From the NCBI GenBank assembly GCA_030544185.1, contig JAUNRO010000061.1, positions 2,444-10,535 of the forward strand: a stretch of 8,092 bases of DNA, read 5' to 3'. The notes below the pieces were generated by a model, which saw only the letters and a program-made list of their open reading frames with translations, did not search any database and was not told the DNA's origin. This stretch comes from Propionibacteriaceae bacterium (GTDB taxonomy: Bacteria; Actinomycetota; Actinomycetes; Propionibacteriales; Propionibacteriaceae). Below, one piece after another: positions 1-5,601 of this stretch (position 1 is its first letter; each line of letters opens with the position of its first letter). A program made the position numbers and the translations under genes.

Positions 1-216
1 CCGCCCCAGGCGCCGCGCTCGCGGGTGTGGTCCAATCTGAACCTCAATGGTCCGGTGCCGTCCCGGGTCCGGCCCGCGATCGGCGAATGGGGGCCGCAGG
101 AGCTGCCGAGCACGAAACAGAAGAAGCGCGCCCGCTGGCTGACACCGGTGATCTTCGTGCTCGCCATCGTTGTCGTCGTCATCGTGGGCTGGTTCTTCTG
201 GCGCATGTTCCGCTGA
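1..216 (+). CDS. 3' end of an unidentified protein with a C-terminal membrane anchor (partial)
   Basis: The frame is open from the first base of the window to the TGA at 214-216, so this is probably the last 71 residues of a longer gene that begins upstream. A GTG at 25 could start a 63-residue protein, but no ribosome binding site precedes it. The visible part is a polar, proline-rich stretch, then a basic patch (KQKKRAR), one hydrophobic segment of about 18 residues (PVIFVLAIVVVVIVGWFF) and a short RMFR tail. That is the layout of a single-pass protein anchored by its C-terminus, with basic residues on both sides of the helix. I do not recognise the family and assign no function. It converges with the ACT-domain gene on the other strand, 109 bases away. 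Confidence 0.5.
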   Translation, partial: PPQAPRSRVWSNLNLNGPVPSRVRPAIGEWGPQELPSTKQKKRARWLTPVIFVLAIVVVVIVGWFFWRMFR

Positions 217-257
217 ATGGGTACGCCAGGGGCGCCAGAGGGCGCAACAGGGGGTGT

Positions 258-298
258 GCCTGTGATCTTCACCCGCCCAGCGGGTCAAAGTCACAGGC
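258..298. terminator. Long hairpin between convergent genes, probable bidirectional terminator
   Basis: Positions 258-276 and 280-298 form a 19-position inverted repeat around a 3-base loop (CCA). The outer arms GCCTGTGA/TCACAGGC and inner arms ACCCGC/GCGGGT pair perfectly. The middle holds one G-U wobble and two mismatches. It lies between the stop of the left-edge gene (216) and the stop of the ACT-domain gene on the minus strand (326), where a shared terminator is expected. Neither side carries a T-run, so it is not a textbook intrinsic terminator, but T-poor hairpin terminators are common in high-GC actinobacteria. Function is inferred; the hairpin itself is directly visible. Confidence 0.55.
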
Positions 299-325
299 TC
301 CGGCGACCATGAGCGTCAAGACCGC

Positions 326-970
326 TCAGGCGATCGAGATGAGCGTCGCCAGATAGCGCAACCGGGCCATCTCCGCGGCGAGGAAGTCCGGCCCACCGTG
401 GCGTCCGGCGACGATCGCGCGGCCGCCGCCGACGGGGATGACGCCGATGACGGTCTCCACCCAGTGCGGGACCCAGCCGGCAGGGAGCTCGGTCGTGCGG
501 CACTCATCGAGCGGACCGATCTTGGCAAGGGCGTCGGCGTCCAGATCCGGGGCGAGGGGGGTGGCATAGGCGACCATGCCGGCCTCGGCGTCGATGAGCA
601 CGGCCCAGTGGCAGTGGAAGACCGGGGGCGCGGCCTCGGTGAGGATCTCGGCGGCCTGTTCGGGATCCGCGAGCATCCGCTCCAGGACCTCGACGTCGGA
701 CTCCAGCCCTGCACCGCCGGGGTAGCGGGAGCACCACAGCACCTGCACGCCCTCGCAGCTGGTGCAGGCGCTCAGCGCCGAATCGGGCATCATGCCGACC
801 GGCAGCGTCACGAGGAAGTCATCGACGACGCGGCCGAACTCGCGGCCGACGATCGCGACGGCCTGGATATCCGCGCCCGCCGTGCCGAGTGCGCTCGCGA
901 CAGCACCCAAGGAGCCGGGACGGTCGGGCAGCGCCACTCTGATCAGGAACACGCCGCCATTTTTACCCAA
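326..970 (-). CDS. ACT-domain protein divergent from gatCAB
   Basis: This encodes 214 residues from the TTG at 970-968. The N-terminus is an ACT domain (about residues 8-75): [20 protein letters not shown] followed by a GADI element and a VDDFLVTLP strand, the usual small-ligand, often amino-acid-binding fold. The remaining 140 residues (C69-x2-C72, HCH at 119-121, a C-terminal [15 protein letters not shown] segment) contain no catalytic motif I recognise. ACT proteins of this size lie divergent from gatC in other actinobacteria; Mycobacterium tuberculosis Rv3013 is the example I recall. TTG is chosen because GGAAAGG (986-980) lies 9 bases upstream. A GTG at 952 would begin exactly at the ACT strand (208 residues) but lacks a ribosome binding site, and a GTG at 988 is also in frame. 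A role in sensing amino acids is inference. Confidence 0.85.
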   Translation of the reverse strand: MGKNGGVFLIRVALPDRPGSLGAVASALGTAGADIQAVAIVGREFGRVVDDFLVTLPVGMMPDSALSACTSCEGVQVLWCSRYPGGAGLESDVEVLERMLADPEQAAEILTEAAPPVFHCHWAVLIDAEAGMVAYATPLAPDLDADALAKIGPLDECRTTELPAGWVPHWVETVIGVIPVGGGRAIVAGRHGGPDFLAAEMARLRYLATLISIA

Positions 971-979
971 TGCGTCCCG

Positions 980-986
980 CCTTTCC
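980..986 (-). promoter_or_regulatory. Ribosome binding site supporting the TTG start of the ACT-domain gene
   Basis: The minus strand reads GGAAAGG here, nine bases before the TTG at 970. No comparable purine-rich site precedes the competing GTG at 952, so this site decides the start, though only moderately. Confidence 0.4.
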
Positions 987-1071
987 ACACTGACGCCGCC
1001 GGTCGGCGAACTGACACACCCTTGTAACCTGCGGGCGTTCCGCCGGGAGACCGCGGCCGGTGGTGGGCCAT

Positions 1072-1077
1072 TACGAT
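1072..1077 (+). promoter_or_regulatory. Possible -10 element for the gatCAB operon (TACGAT)
   Basis: TACGAT fits the actinobacterial TAnnnT -10 consensus and lies 75 bases before the gatC start, inside the 182-base divergent region shared with the ACT-domain gene. No good -35 box lies 16-18 bases upstream; GAGACC at 1047-1052 is the nearest partial match, at 19 bases. I saw no riboswitch, T-box or other leader structure in the region, and no clear promoter for the ACT gene. Confidence 0.3.
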
Positions 1078-1140
1078 GGGCGGGCGTACGCACGGGCGGT
1101 GCCCCCTTCAGGAACAATCCGCACCCTGGTGAGCGCAGTG

Positions 1141-1147
1141 AAGGAGA
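1141..1147 (+). promoter_or_regulatory. Strong ribosome binding site of gatC
   Basis: AAGGAGA is followed after five bases by the GTG at 1153. This fixes the gatC start and argues against the upstream in-frame ATG at 1060, whose extra 31 residues match nothing in GatC. Confidence 0.75.
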
Positions 1148-1152
1148 CGAAC

Positions 1153-1449
1153 GTGGCATTGACGGTGTCCGAGGTGGCCAAACTGGGCCAACTGGCGCGG
1201 ATCGACCTGAGCGAGGACGAACTCGCCCGGCTGGCGCCGCAGCTGGAGGTGATCCTGGAGTCGATGGCCGCCGTGGGCGAGCTGGATACGACCGGCGTGC
1301 CGCCCACCTCCCATCCCGAGCCGTTGACCAACGTCTTCCGTCCGGACGCCCTGGCGCCGTCCCTGCCGCGCGATGCGGCGCTGGCCATGGCCCCGGCCGC
1401 CGAGGAGGACCGGTTCCGGGTGCCGCGGATCCTGGGGGAGGAAGCGTGA
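1153..1449 (+). CDS. gatC: Aspartyl/glutamyl-tRNA amidotransferase subunit C
   Basis: GatC is the small, non-catalytic subunit of the GatCAB amidotransferase. It wraps around GatA and bridges it to GatB. The protein is 98 residues, the normal family length. It shows the classic N-terminal helix pair ([20 protein letters not shown], then a leucine-rich [16 protein letters not shown] segment), the [15 protein letters not shown] turn, and a C-terminal [10 protein letters not shown] tail typical of the family. The GTG start is set by the upstream AAGGAGA. The stop overlaps the gatA start by four bases (GTGA), so gatA is probably translationally coupled. It is the first gene of the gatCAB operon and divergent from the ACT-domain gene. 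Confidence 0.95.
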   Translation: MALTVSEVAKLGQLARIDLSEDELARLAPQLEVILESMAAVGELDTTGVPPTSHPEPLTNVFRPDALAPSLPRDAALAMAPAAEEDRFRVPRILGEEA

Positions 1450-2957
1450 GCCGCGAGATCCTGCGCGCCACCGCCACCGAGCTGGCCGCCCAGATCGCCT
1501 CCGGCGAGCGGTCCTCCGCCGAAATCACCCGGGCGCATCTCGACCAGATCGCCGCCGTGGACGGCCAGGTCAACGCCTTCCTGCACGTCGACGAGGAGCG
1601 GGCCCTGGCAACCGCCCGCCGCGTGGACGCCAAGCGCGCCGCGGGGGAGCCGCTGGGGCCGCTCGCGGGCGTACCCCTCGCGCTCAAGGACGTCTTCACC
1701 TATGTCGGCGCGCCGACCACCGCGGGATCGAAGATGCTTCAGGGCTGGGTTCCGCCCTACAACGCGACGGTCACCGAGCGGCTCATCGATGCCGACCTCG
1801 TGATCCTCGGCAAGACCAATCTCGACGAGTTCGCGATGGGCTCCTCGACGGAGAATTCCGCCTATGGGCCCACCCGCAATCCCTGGGACCTCGAGCGCAT
1901 CCCGGGTGGTTCCGGGGGCGGGTCGGCCGCGGCGCTGGCCGCCTTCGAGGCGCCGCTCGCGATCGGCACCGACACCGGCGGATCCATCCGCCAGCCGGGT
2001 GCTGTGACCGGCACAGTCGGCGTGAAACCGACCTACGGCGCAACGTCCCGCTTCGGCCAGATCGCGCTCGCGTCCTCGCTCGACCAGCCCGGGCCCTGCG
2101 CCCGCACCGTGCTGGACACCGCACTGCTGCACCAGGTGATCGCCGGCCACGACCCGCGCGATGCGACCTCCATCGATGCGCCGGTGCCCGATGTCGTCGG
2201 CGCCGCACGCTCCGGTGACGTCAGCGGTCTGCGGGTCGGCGTGGTGACCGAGCTGGGCGGTGAAGGGTACGCGCCGGGGGTCGAGCAGCTCTTCGGCGAG
2301 ACCGTCGCGCTGCTCGAGTCGCTCGGGGTCGAGGTCGTGGAGGTGTCGTGCCCCCATTTCGAGTACGCCCTGGCGACCTACTACCTGATCCACCCCGCCG
2401 AGGCCTCGTCCAACCTCGCCCGCTTCGACGCCATGCGCTACGGCCTGCGGGCCGGCGACGACGGCGTACGCTCGGCCGATGAGGTGATGAGCTTCACGCG
2501 CGGCGCGGGCTTCGGCGATGAGGTGAAGCGGCGCATCATCATCGGCACCTATGCGCTGTCGGCCGGCTACTTCGACGCCTACTACGGTTCGGCCCAGAAG
2601 GTCCGCACGCTCATCCAGCGCGACTTCAACCGCGCGTTCGAGCAGGTGGACGTCCTCGTCTCACCGACCACGCCGACCACGGCCTTCAAGCTGGGGGAGC
2701 GCATCGACGATCCGCTCGCGATGTACAAGAACGATCTCTGCACGATCCCCTCCAACCTCGCCGGCAACGCCTCGGCGTCGTTCCCGGTCGGCCTGTCGCC
2801 GCAGGACAACCTGCCCGTCGGCTTCCACGTGATGGCGCCGCCAATGGCCGACGACCGGCTCTATCGGGTGGGCGCGGCGCTGGAGCGCGCGCAGCAGCAG
2901 ACCTGGGGCGGCTCCCTGCTGGAGCGCATCCCCGCCCTCGAAGGGAGCCTCGCATGA
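1446..2957 (+). CDS. gatA: Aspartyl/glutamyl-tRNA amidotransferase subunit A (glutaminase)
   Basis: GatA is the amidase-signature subunit that hydrolyses glutamine and sends ammonia to GatB for converting Glu-tRNA(Gln) or Asp-tRNA(Asn). It is 503 residues, full length. The Ser-cisSer-Lys triad is intact: K81 in LALKDVF, S156 in GGSGGGSAA and nucleophile S180 in [10 protein letters not shown]. This is a constant offset of two from the K79/S154/S178 numbering I recall for the Staphylococcus aureus enzyme. Further family blocks are [20 protein letters not shown] (residues 122-141) and the C-terminal [13 protein letters not shown]. The usual alanine after RQP is glycine (G185), which looks tolerable. 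The GTG start overlaps gatC by four bases and follows a GGGGGAGGAA site; the stop overlaps the gatB ATG by four bases. No sign of truncation or transfer. Confidence 0.98.
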   Translation: MSREILRATATELAAQIASGERSSAEITRAHLDQIAAVDGQVNAFLHVDEERALATARRVDAKRAAGEPLGPLAGVPLALKDVFTYVGAPTTAGSKMLQGWVPPYNATVTERLIDADLVILGKTNLDEFAMGSSTENSAYGPTRNPWDLERIPGGSGGGSAAALAAFEAPLAIGTDTGGSIRQPGAVTGTVGVKPTYGATSRFGQIALASSLDQPGPCARTVLDTALLHQVIAGHDPRDATSIDAPVPDVVGAARSGDVSGLRVGVVTELGGEGYAPGVEQLFGETVALLESLGVEVVEVSCPHFEYALATYYLIHPAEASSNLARFDAMRYGLRAGDDGVRSADEVMSFTRGAGFGDEVKRRIIIGTYALSAGYFDAYYGSAQKVRTLIQRDFNRAFEQVDVLVSPTTPTTAFKLGERIDDPLAMYKNDLCTIPSNLAGNASASFPVGLSPQDNLPVGFHVMAPPMADDRLYRVGAALERAQQQTWGGSLLERIPALEGSLA

Positions 2958-4342
2958 GCGACGTGGTGGACTACGCCGACGCGATCGGGCGCTATGACCC
3001 CGTGCTCGGGCTCGAGGTGCACGTCGAGCTGAACACGAGATCGAAGATGTTCTGCGGGTGCTCGACCGAATTCGGTGCCGAGGCCAACACCCAGACCTGC
3101 CCCGTGTGCCTGGGTCTGCCCGGGTCGATGCCGGTGGCCAATGCGAAGGCCATCGAGTCGGCGATCCGGATCGGGCTCGCGCTCAACTGTGAGATCGCGC
3201 AGTGGTGCCGGTTCTCCCGGAAGAACTACTTCTATCCGGACATGCCGAAGAACTACCAGATCTCGCAATATGACGAGCCGATCGCGTTCGACGGCTGGAT
3301 CGAGGTCGAGGTCGACGGGGAGACCTTCCGGGTCGAGATCGAGCGCGCCCACATGGAGGAGGACACCGGCAAGTCGACCCATGTCGGCGGTTCGACCGGT
3401 CGCATCCACGGTGCGGATTATTCGCTGCTGGACTACAACCGCTGCGGCGTACCCCTCATCGAGATCGTCACCCGTCCCATCGAGGGCGCGGGCGCTAAGG
3501 CCCCCGAGGTCGCGAAGGCCTATGTCGGCGCGATCCGCGACCTCATGAAGGCGCTCGACGTCTCCGACGCCCGGATGGAGCGCGGCAACGTGCGCTGCGA
3601 TGCGAACGTGTCGCTGCGCCCCGATCCGGCCGCCGAGTTCGGCACCCGCACCGAGACCAAGAACGTCAACTCGCTGCGCTCGGTCGAGGGCGCGGTGCGC
3701 CACGAGATCATGCGCCAGGCGGGCGTGCTCGATGCCGGCGGGACGATCGTGCAGGAGACCCGTCACTGGCACGAGGACACCCAGAGCACCACGGCGGGCC
3801 GGCCGAAGGAGACGGCGGAGGACTATCGCTATTTCCCCGAACCCGATCTGGTGCCGGTGGCCCCGAGCCGGGAGTGGGTCGAGGAGCTCCGGGCGAGCCT
3901 GCCCGAACCGCCGGCGCAGCGGCTGCGGCGCCTCGCCGGGGAGTGGGGGTTCGCCGAACGCGAGTTCGCCGATGTCGTCGCGGCGGATGCGGTGGATCTG
4001 GTCGATGAGACGGTACGCGCGGGGTGGGCGCCGCCGGCGGCGCCCCCGTGGGGGGGGTCGGGGCTCGCCCCGCGGGCGCCCCGGCCCTGGTCGCCGCGGT
4101 CCAGGCGCTCGTCGATGCCGGGACCGTCAACGACAAGCTGGCGCGCCAGGTGTTCGACGGGGTGCTGGCCGGTGAGGGCGAGCCCGCCGAGGTGGTGCAG
4201 AAACGCGGTCTGGTGGTCGTGTCCGACGACGGCGCCCTGTCTGCCGCGGTGGATGCGGCGATCGCGGCGAACCCCGACGTTGCGGAGCGGATCCGTGGGG
4301 GCAAGGTGCAGGCGGCCGGCGCGCTCATCGGCGCGGTCATGA
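2954..4342 (+). CDS. gatB: Aspartyl/glutamyl-tRNA amidotransferase subunit B, main frame; C-terminus shifted out of frame
   Basis: GatB binds the misacylated tRNA, phosphorylates its Glu/Asp side chain with ATP and amidates it with ammonia from GatA. Residues 1-357 are a convincing Gat[10 protein letters not shown] near the start, four cysteines (C34, C36, C49, C52) suited to a structural metal, [14 protein letters not shown] (94-107), the family signature [14 protein letters not shown] (159-172), and [18 protein letters not shown] and [10 protein letters not shown] blocks. ATG overlaps the gatA stop (ATGA) behind AAGGGAG. From about residue 358 (base 4025) the protein becomes Trp/Pro/Gly/Arg-rich and loses all family resemblance; as written it ends after 462 residues at 4342 with a nonsense tail. 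The genuine C-terminal domain continues in the -1 frame to 4407. A single -1 shift would give about 484 residues against the usual 500 or so. Confidence 0.9.
   Translation: MSDVVDYADAIGRYDPVLGLEVHVELNTRSKMFCGCSTEFGAEANTQTCPVCLGLPGSMPVANAKAIESAIRIGLALNCEIAQWCRFSRKNYFYPDMPKNYQISQYDEPIAFDGWIEVEVDGETFRVEIERAHMEEDTGKSTHVGGSTGRIHGADYSLLDYNRCGVPLIEIVTRPIEGAGAKAPEVAKAYVGAIRDLMKALDVSDARMERGNVRCDANVSLRPDPAAEFGTRTETKNVNSLRSVEGAVRHEIMRQAGVLDAGGTIVQETRHWHEDTQSTTAGRPKETAEDYRYFPEPDLVPVAPSREWVEELRASLPEPPAQRLRRLAGEWGFAEREFADVVAADAVDLVDETVRAGWAPPAAPPWGGSGLAPRAPRPWSPRSRRSSMPGPSTTSWRARCSTGCWPVRASPPRWCRNAVWWSCPTTAPCLPRWMRRSRRTPTLRSGSVGARCRRPARSSARS
4016..4102. other. A-free, extremely GC-rich palindromic block where gatB loses its frame
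   Basis: No adenine occurs on the plus strand over these 87 bases, and bases 4021-4087 contain only four T, about 94% G+C. The block contains a perfect 20-base palindrome (4026-4045, arms GGGCGCCGCC/GGCGGCGCCC), C5 and G8 tracts separated by GT (4043-4057) and the inverted pair CGGGGC-TC-GCCCCG (4060-4073). In intact GatB this part encodes a helix with Lys, Trp, Glu and Asn codons leading into the tail domain, so loss of every A is not expected of a simple point indel. It may be misassembled sequence or a real lesion. Confidence 0.7.
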
Positions 4343-4407
4343 ACCAGATGAAGGGTCAGGCCGACGCGGCGAAGGTCCGCGAGTTGGTCCTCGCGAAGCT
4401 CACCTGA
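4024..4407 (+). CDS. gatB: GatB C-terminal (YqeY-like tail) domain, in the -1 frame
   Basis: This is the rest of gatB rather than a separate gene. From about base 4090 the -1 frame reads [20 protein letters not shown], then [16 protein letters not shown], a [18 protein letters not shown] stretch and the family-ending pattern [15 protein letters not shown]...KGQAD, closing with [10 protein letters not shown]. This is the helical YqeY-like tail that contacts tRNA in GatCAB. The GTG at 4024 lies inside the disrupted block and has no ribosome binding site suited to independent translation. Compared with actinobacterial GatB as I remember it, about 34 residues should lie between G357 and the VAAVQ motif, but only 65 bases are present, implying a net loss of about 37 bases. 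The domain is otherwise undecayed, which favours a recent event or a sequence error. Confidence 0.8.
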   Translation: MGAAGGAPVGGVGARPAGAPALVAAVQALVDAGTVNDKLARQVFDGVLAGEGEPAEVVQKRGLVVVSDDGALSAAVDAAIAANPDVAERIRGGKVQAAGALIGAVMNQMKGQADAAKVRELVLAKLT

Positions 4408-4450
4408 GCCGGGCCCCGCGCCGGGAGCCGATGATCCTCGCGTCTCGGCC

Positions 4451-4475
4451 CCTGAGTCCCGCTCAGAGGCTCAGG
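4451..4475. terminator. Weak, competing inverted repeats between gatB and the convergent gene
   Basis: CCTGAG at 4451-4456 can pair with CTCAGG at 4470-4475, and CTGAG (4452-4456) alternatively with CTCAG (4462-4466). They span the end of the 55-base gap between the stops of gatB (4407) and the minus-strand gene (4463) and reach into the latter's last codons. Stems are short and no T-run follows, so terminator function is only a guess. Confidence 0.2.
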
Positions 4476-5119
4476 TCGCTGGTGGCGAGCTTGGCGAGCG
4501 CCGCCTCATCGCCGACGAGGCGGACCTGGCTGTGGTCCTGGCGACCATAGGCATAGAGCATCAGCTCCGACGGCTCGCCGATGATCGTGACGATCTCACC
4601 GCCGGACATCACCCGGATGGTCTCGGGCTCCCCGACGGACCCTTCGGGCCGGGCGCGCTCAAGGACGACGCCGACCTGGGCCTTGCGGAACAGCGCACGG
4701 CCCATGAGCTTCATGCGCCGCCAGATCCAGTCCTCGACGTCTGGGCCCAGCGGTCGCGGGGCGGCCGGGGCCGGCCCGGCTCGTCGGACGTCCTCGTGGT
4801 GGACGAAGAATTCGACCGTGTTCGCCTCCTCGTCGACCCCGGGGATGGCGAACACCGACAGCCGCGCCGGACCTCGGCGTACTCGATCGACCAGCTCCGC
4901 GAACGACCACCGCTCCTTGGTCTCGTTCATGCGGCGCTCCGTGAGCCCGGCCAGCGGCTTCGCCACGATGCCCGGGGCGCCCAGCGGGTCGGTCTCCCGG
5001 ATCCAGAGGTGGGCGGCCAGATCGTGGGTCGTCCAGTCCCCGCACAGCGTGGGGGCGTCGGGCCCGCTCCGGTCCAGGGCATCGCACAGCTCGGCGCGTT
5101 CGGACTTGGCGAAATTCAC
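4463..5119 (-). CDS. TIGR03085-type metal-binding protein (DinB / maleylpyruvate isomerase N-terminal-like)
   Basis: This 218-residue protein resembles the actinobacterial TIGR03085 family, related to the N-terminal domain of mycothiol-dependent maleylpyruvate isomerase and the DinB helical bundle. Supporting features are the opening [21 protein letters not shown], the helix motif [11 protein letters not shown] (residues 32-42) and [11 protein letters not shown] (103-113). H37, E103 and H107 are the likely metal ligands by analogy with the His...Glu-x3-His triad of the isomerase. The C-terminal half carries a [20 protein letters not shown] strand-helix of the SCP-like type. Family members are uncharacterised; a thiol-dependent or metal-dependent reaction is possible, but the substrate is unknown. 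The start is GTG, with no ribosome binding site but a good promoter immediately upstream. The gene is divergent from hisI, a neighbourhood I recall in other actinobacteria. Confidence 0.85.
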   Translation of the reverse strand: MNFAKSERAELCDALDRSGPDAPTLCGDWTTHDLAAHLWIRETDPLGAPGIVAKPLAGLTERRMNETKERWSFAELVDRVRRGPARLSVFAIPGVDEEANTVEFFVHHEDVRRAGPAPAAPRPLGPDVEDWIWRRMKLMGRALFRKAQVGVVLERARPEGSVGEPETIRVMSGGEIVTIIGEPSELMLYAYGRQDHSQVRLVGDEAALAKLATSDLSL

Positions 5120-5125
5120 ACCCGA

Positions 5126-5154
5126 ACTCTAGTAGACGGTCGCGGACCGGCCAA
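5126..5154 (-). promoter_or_regulatory. Promoter of the TIGR03085-type gene, probably giving a leaderless transcript
   Basis: On the minus strand TTGGCC (5154-5149) and TAGAGT (5131-5126) are separated by exactly 17 bases, matching the housekeeping sigma -35/-10 layout. The -10 ends six bases before the GTG start at 5119, so transcription would begin at or next to the start codon. The absence of a Shine-Dalgarno sequence agrees with leaderless initiation, which is common in actinobacteria. Confidence 0.6.
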
Positions 5155-5169
5155 CGAACGGCCAGCTGC

Positions 5170-5175
5170 GACAAT
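5170..5175 (+). promoter_or_regulatory. Possible -10 element of the hisI-trp operon (GACAAT)
   Basis: GACAAT ends six bases before the hisI GTG at 5182, mirroring the spacing of the divergent gene's -10. hisI has no Shine-Dalgarno sequence, so leaderless initiation is again plausible. No clear -35 lies 16-18 bases upstream. I saw no trp leader peptide or attenuator in the 62-base divergent gap. Confidence 0.35.
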
Positions 5176-5181
5176 GGCGCG

Positions 5182-5601
5182 GTGACCGACACCGAACAGT
5201 TCTCCAGCACCCTCGATCCGGCCGTCGCCGCACTGCTCACGCGCAATGACGCGGGGCTCGTTCCCGCCGTTGTCCAGGACGCGAGCAGTGGCCGCGTGCT
5301 GATGATGGCCTGGATGAACGATCAGGCCCTGCACCGCACCCTCACCACCGGCCGCGGCACCTATTGGTCGCGCAGCCGCAACCGGTTCTGGGTCAAGGGC
5401 GAGGAATCCGGCCACATCCAGTGGGTGCGCGAGGTGCGCCTCGACTGCGATGGCGACACCCTGCTGCTGCAGGTGGACCAGGTGGGCCCGGCGTGCCACA
5501 CGGGCACGACGAGCTGTTTCGACGCCCACGTCCTGCTGCCGTTCGATGCCGCGGACCGCCCGCTCGCCCAGAGCCCCGCCTCGCCGCAGGAGGCCCGATG
5601 A
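5182..5601 (+). CDS. hisI: Phosphoribosyl-AMP cyclohydrolase
   Basis: HisI opens the adenine ring of N1-(5'-phosphoribosyl)-AMP to give ProFAR, the third step of histidine synthesis, in the cytoplasm. The 139-residue protein is the monofunctional form without the HisE pyrophosphohydrolase domain. Diagnostic blocks are LVPAVVQD...VLMMAWMN (residues 26-46), [19 protein letters not shown] (60-78), and the metal-binding segments D88-C89-D90-G-D92 and [10 protein letters not shown] with C105 and C112. All expected metal ligands are present. The GTG start lacks a ribosome binding site but lies just after a possible -10, suggesting leaderless expression. Its stop overlaps the trpE ATG (ATGA), so it leads the trp operon, and histidine and tryptophan synthesis are probably co-transcribed. 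The C-terminal 20 residues are non-conserved linker. Confidence 0.96.
   Translation: MTDTEQFSSTLDPAVAALLTRNDAGLVPAVVQDASSGRVLMMAWMNDQALHRTLTTGRGTYWSRSRNRFWVKGEESGHIQWVREVRLDCDGDTLLLQVDQVGPACHTGTTSCFDAHVLLPFDAADRPLAQSPASPQEAR
5588..5593 (+). promoter_or_regulatory. Consensus ribosome binding site of trpE
   Basis: A perfect AGGAGG lies inside the last codons of hisI, four bases before the ATG at 5598. It fixes the trpE start and supports coupled translation. Confidence 0.75.

Noticed and set aside
1060..1152. A 31-residue N-terminal extension of gatC from the ATG at 1060
   Set aside because: The extension matches nothing in GatC, has no ribosome binding site, and the GTG at 1153 has a strong one and gives the normal family length.
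971..1152. A T-box or riboswitch leader controlling gatCAB
   Set aside because: The region has no T-box sequence, specifier-like stem or long conserved hairpin series that I can see; only a possible -10 element is supportable.
762..1445. A long in-frame extension of gatA upstream, giving 731 residues
   Set aside because: It runs through the ACT-domain gene, the intergenic gap and gatC in another frame. The GTG at 1446 overlaps gatC by four bases and gives the normal GatA N-terminus.
326..1699. A 457-codon minus-strand frame running through gatC and into gatA
   Set aside because: Only the last 208-221 codons look like a protein (the ACT domain onward). The upstream part lies antisense to gatC and gatA and is low-complexity, proline/arginine-rich sequence typical of GC-driven open frames.
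4016..4102. Insertion of a mobile element or repeat into gatB
   Set aside because: The segment is shorter, not longer, than the sequence it should encode, and no target-site duplication or element end is visible, so insertion does not explain it.
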